A stretch of 64,000 nucleotides of DNA from Monoplex corrugatus. Lineage: Eukaryota; Mollusca; Gastropoda; Littorinimorpha; Ranellidae. The stretch spans positions 40,339,966 to 40,403,965 of the forward strand of contig JAPXFY010000016.1 in assembly GCA_030674185.1 (NCBI GenBank), written 5' to 3'. The translations under genes and the position numbers were made by a program. Positions 1 through 64,000 of the stretch are shown here, one piece after another (the stretch's first letter is position 1; each line of letters begins with the position of its first letter). Below the pieces are notes generated by a model that made no database searches, was not told where the DNA came from, and was given only the letters and a program-made list of their open reading frames with translations.

Positions 1-2730
1 CGTTTGTTGTCTAGTAATGTAGTATAGGCCTTACAGTTGGATACAAGAACAATCCTGGAAGCTCATAATCTCCAGCACCCGTCACATAAGATAGTGTTTT
101 GTGGCCTTGGGTTTTGCTACGGCTGGTCCTTCTGTTGCTTTGTGCGGCTCAGATGTGACTATGCCCCGCTGCGTTACGTTCACGGTAGATGACCGTTACC
201 TCAGAGCCGCCTACGTACAGTCATGTAGAGAACACCAGCATCATCCTCTGCCTTTCCATGTCACGGGTTTCGTTCGTCGCAGGGGCTTGATCATAACTGG
301 TAATTAAGCCTCGTTGTTCAGCTTGCATGACCAGCATAGGACATTTCACAGTTTGGAGGATGGACGTAATAATATGTAAAAGTAACGTAAGCGTAGTTTA
401 CTCTCTGACTAATCTATTTTTTTCAATGACTCAACATATGAGAAATTCTTCCAGGCTCACAAAATATACTGTCCCGTGCTTACACATACACACACGTACA
501 AACCAACTTTTCAGTCTACCCGCCATCTACGTATCTACAAATGCTTAGGATCCTTCTCATAAAATACAAAGTATCAAAGTATCAACATAGGATAATGTGT
601 TCGAAAGAAGCCAAAAATCTAATGGTAATAAACCTGCATTCATTTTTACCCGTTCTCCTATAAGAGAAAATGGGGAAAAACACTCGTCCCAAAAGCCTAC
701 AGTCCTAAAAGATTAACAAATATTCTGTCGTTATCTTGTAGCTATACACACTCAGCGGGCAAGCTAGGAAAACTTTTGTGGCCTGTCATGGTAGCTGACA
801 TTTGCAGACTTGTTACAGTGTGCCCCATACGTGCCCCGAAAACCAACTGTAACTAAAGAATCCCTCATACTCTACACCATCTCGACCTGGCCCTGACTAA
901 AGGTTATCACTGACATATTCATTTTCTTCAATAGGAACTTTCTTGCATCATCTGATTTTAAGTGTTACATTGATACAATATCATCGAACAAGCAACAATC
1001 TTTAACTCGTCTCCACGTTTTTTATGTATAAAGTTCTTAATCGGTCAGAACAAGCAGGAGCTGATGCTCAAGATATCATAAACTGGCAGTTCGCTGAGTT
1101 GCCCATGTATGTTAACGTTTATATCCATGCTGCCACCTGGGACTTTGGCATAACTTTTCCAGCTCTGGGTACCATTATTCCAGTGGGCTCAGCAAGAGAA
1201 CTGCCTAGACCTTTAAGAGCATCCTAGACAAGGCAGAGGCTGATGGCCAGTTTGGTCTGACTCAGTATTCTAGAGCATACATTACTCCAGTACACAGCTT
1301 GGTGTCCTCAGCTGAACTGTTAATGCTAGACAATTGCATTCTATGCTACCAACTTCACAGAACGCACACTAAAACCTCACTGCCCATCTTTTACTGCCAC
1401 TCTGATATATATACAGAAAGCCAGGTAGACTGGAAGCGGAAAGCAGCCCAGATCACCGCCCCCAGTAATGTACCCCATTCATTTAAGGTAAAGAATGAAG
1501 ACAGCAGATCATGTCATTGCAACCAGTGCTTCCCGAGACGCAAGTCGAATCAGTTCCTTCACGTGCGCCATGAGAAGACAAATCCTGTAAGACTCACCGG
1601 CCTCTGCCGCTTGAGAAGTCAACCCAGAAGATTTCCAGACATGCCCAACCGGTGAAACAACTTAAAATGAAGCAAAGGGGGCCATGTAATATGAAAATAG
1701 TACTTAAATGCTCAGTTGAAACAGTCTGTAGGACTTGACTCATCTACAGCATAAACCAAAGATCCAGGTGAAATAAAGGTTGCCAGAGGCCGAGTACAAG
1801 AAAAAGCACACGCAAACTAGGTGTTGAAACTGATATTTTAGCCGCACAATGAATACATAGCAAAAACAATCCATACGTTCAGGGATTCGCAATAAATGTG
1901 CCAATAAATGGGACGCCATCACTTTTACATAATTACTGTCATGAGCCACGGAAGACTTGGTATAATCACTGTTGTATTCAGCCTTTTTAATATATATGCA
2001 AAACATGTAGTCTTATATATTTGCTAACTTTTCCTCAGTCTTTTTTTGTTGTTGTGAAAAGGGGGATGTGGGATGTATTATTACAATGAAGTAAGTGCTG
2101 CTATAAGGGGAGTTTAACTCCCTTTATGGAAAAATAATAGCCCCTTCTTCAAATGGGATCATGCAGAACAAAACCAACAAACCAAACAAAAATTGTAACA
2201 CCTATTTATTGGCATTCCTTCTTGTTCCTTTGTGTGAAAGAGCTTTTCAGCTAACTTGGACACCTTGCAGGCTTGACGGACAGAACAAGTAAACAAACAA
2301 GTCGTCCCATAAATCTGAAGTCATAGGGGAGTGATGGTAGAGATCTCATCTTTTGCTTGTTACTTGTGGCCAGCATTATTTCCATAATGGCTGCACCCAT
2401 TGCCTCTCCTTCCATGGTTCACCGTCCCTGAAAAATGGTTATGTAACTATTTGCGGCTGGTTGAACTGGAGGCTGCTAGCAGTAGTACAAAGAATTTTTT
2501 CAGGTCTGATTGAAACCTTTGCAGATGTGTGCAAGCAGACTTGAGAGCTCTACCATTGCACCAACCAGGCTTCAAGACGGACAGAAAATGTGTTTAAATC
2601 AAATTGGGATCAACATTATGAAAACGTTCTTTTATCCCAGAGGAGACTATTTGATATGGTTTGACAATTATGATGAATTTATCCCAGGTGATTTGATATG
2701 GTTTGACAATGATGAGATTGATGCCAACAG
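1..2730. other. Intron or upstream sequence, no gene recognised
   Basis: No open frame here matches a family I recognise. A short stretch near 1500-1610 reads on the + strand as a cysteine/histidine pattern (CNQC then a pair of histidines) vaguely like a zinc finger, but the spacing is not canonical and there is no supporting exon structure. The N-terminal half of the first SRCR domain should lie here or before the window; I could not find it. Confidence 0.4.
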
Positions 2731-62668
<59,938 letters not shown>

Positions 62669-64000
62669 GTGAGGCACCACAGCCCGTCTGCTTTCAATAT
62701 CTAATTGTATTTTAACTAACCCTACCTTTCATTTATGTTTTCTATCCTTGATGATTTATTGGCTGATTTACTTACTGTCTGGTATGCCACAAACATGCAA
62801 CAGAAGACTTTTTCTTTTATCTTGGGTAACATATAAGTGTATTCCAGATGTTCTTTGCCTTTTGCTTTTGTTTATTGGCGTGCTTATGTTCATCATATTT
62901 CAATACTCGTATTTTTGCTGCTGCAGTTATTGTATTCTCTCAGTGACATTACCGTAACATTACTTGGTTCATCAGTCAACCATTGGCGTTGAGTCCAGAT
63001 AAGATAGTTACATCATACTGCCATAAAGCCACCTTCCAGAGGAAACAAAACAAATCACCAATGGATTCCAGTTGTACCTGTTCTCACCATATATATTAAT
63101 GATAACTAGATTGGCAATTTGGCATACTTCCGGTCCATGAGAGTATCTGCATCCATTCTTGATATATTTGTTGGATTAACGTCTTTATACCTCGAAATAA
63201 TATGAAGACAAAATAGAAAGTTGCTTTGTAAATTATGTTGTGTTTACGTGTCGATAGTTGCTGCCTGTTTGCATATTATTGACAAAATAGATTATTTCCT
63301 CGAGTCTATTTCGTTTTCTGTTTCAATCTTAGTCTTTTTTTTATTTTAAAGACCATACATACAAAATAATTTTTAAATTGATTGCTTATCGTTTTCTTTA
63401 TTTTTCTTCTAAAGACAGAACTTCTCACAAAATTGAATTGAGGGTAGTTGAATGACACAGTGATGTTACCTAGCTCTGTGTGCCGGCCAGTCCAGTAGTA
63501 CGAGTATAGTGAGGTAATCATATCCCAGAATGGAACAGAGTCAGTTGCCTTATCTATGTTCTTATCTAATGTTTTGATGACACGACCTGCTAAGCTGTGT
63601 ACGGATGACAATGATTGCATAGTCATGGAACCTGAGTGAGTGAGGATCCCCCAGGTAATCTTTATATAAAAACTTACATTGAATCCCCCAATGACAGCTC
63701 ATAAACTACCTGAACATCAAACACATTGACATATTATCATGGGAAAGGAAGCAGCTTAAAGATTCCCAGACCGAGATCACTTTGAGAGAAAGGCATGAAG
63801 AGCCACACGATCTGAAATAGTTTACACATGATCATTTATGTGGTTGTGGTGGAGATGTTTTGACGAGACAGAAAGGTGGGGCTGTCTCTATAATTCTTGT
63901 CAGAATACACTGGTGTCAACCAACCTTGAGATACAGACGCTTGAAATACTTGTCAGGAACGTCAAGCAATACTGTCACAGGTGCATCCGTATGAGACTCG
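62669..64000. other. Intron, nothing recognised
   Basis: AT-rich with no coding match. The final bases (GCATCCGTATGAGACTCG) resemble the edge of the SINE at 13540-13725 (GCATCCGTGAAGTGAATGAGACTCG). Confidence 0.45.

Noticed and set aside
50..135. A frame reading IVFCGLGFCYG, at first sight like the VVCRSLGY helix of an SRCR N-half
   Set aside because: Only one residue separates the cysteine from LGF instead of two, the preceding tryptophan and first cysteine are missing, and no donor fits.
1299..1655. Possible zinc-finger protein (CNQC ... H..H)
   Set aside because: Spacing does not fit a C2H2 finger, only one candidate, and no support from splice sites.
63978..64000. Another copy of the SINE at 13540-13725
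   Set aside because: Only about 20 bases are present before the window ends, too few to list as an element.

Overview
This is a eukaryotic, animal-type window. It contains widely spaced short exons with canonical GT-AG junctions, long introns, many CA/GT microsatellites, several minisatellites, and decayed non-LTR retrotransposons of at least eight kinds. The organism is most likely a mollusc, probably a gastropod. Two SINE types (42060-42370 and 61565-61985), the RTE-like LINE with its GC-rich 5' leader and a Penelope-like GIY-YIG fragment resemble gastropod repeats I know; this is recollection, not a database search.

The host gene is a multidomain scavenger-receptor cysteine-rich (SRCR) protein on the + strand. 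Thirteen exons (2731-2951 to 62668) encode all or part of nine SRCR domains. Start codon, signal peptide, membrane anchor and stop are not visible, so both ends lie outside the window. Domains 5, 7 and 8 are each one symmetric phase 1-1 exon. Domains 3, 4, 6 and 9 are split over two exons. Domains 1 and 2 are seen only as C-terminal halves. Every junction between domains is phase 1, and the frame is continuous from the domain 2 exon to the last exon. Complete domains have the six cysteines of SRCR group A.

The introns are full of repeats. 2.9-9.9 kb: LINE fragments on the minus strand, a 140-bp direct repeat and a large GT tract. 9.5-15 kb: tandem repeats, tRNA-like SINEs, an L1-like fragment and a mariner remnant. 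15.5-19 kb: a 29-bp minisatellite that begins at a splice donor. 20-25.2 kb: a GC-rich DIRS-like fragment, then a LINE with endonuclease and RT parts. 27-39 kb: LINE-B, CR1-like, LINE-A and Ty3/gypsy remnants. 41-48 kb: a foldback MITE, a SINE, and a LINE-B copy split by a LINE-A and a Penelope-like insertion, each with an 8-bp target-site duplication. 49.7-52.3 kb: a homogeneous 41-bp minisatellite. 53-62 kb: more LINEs, including two head-to-head LINE-A copies with a chimeric junction and an L1-like element interrupted by a LINE-A tail.

LINE labels A to H are local names for families that recur or differ in this window. No tRNA, rRNA or CRISPR locus was seen. The most useful observations are the gene model with its intron-phase pattern, the minisatellites beside splice sites, and the datable nested insertions.
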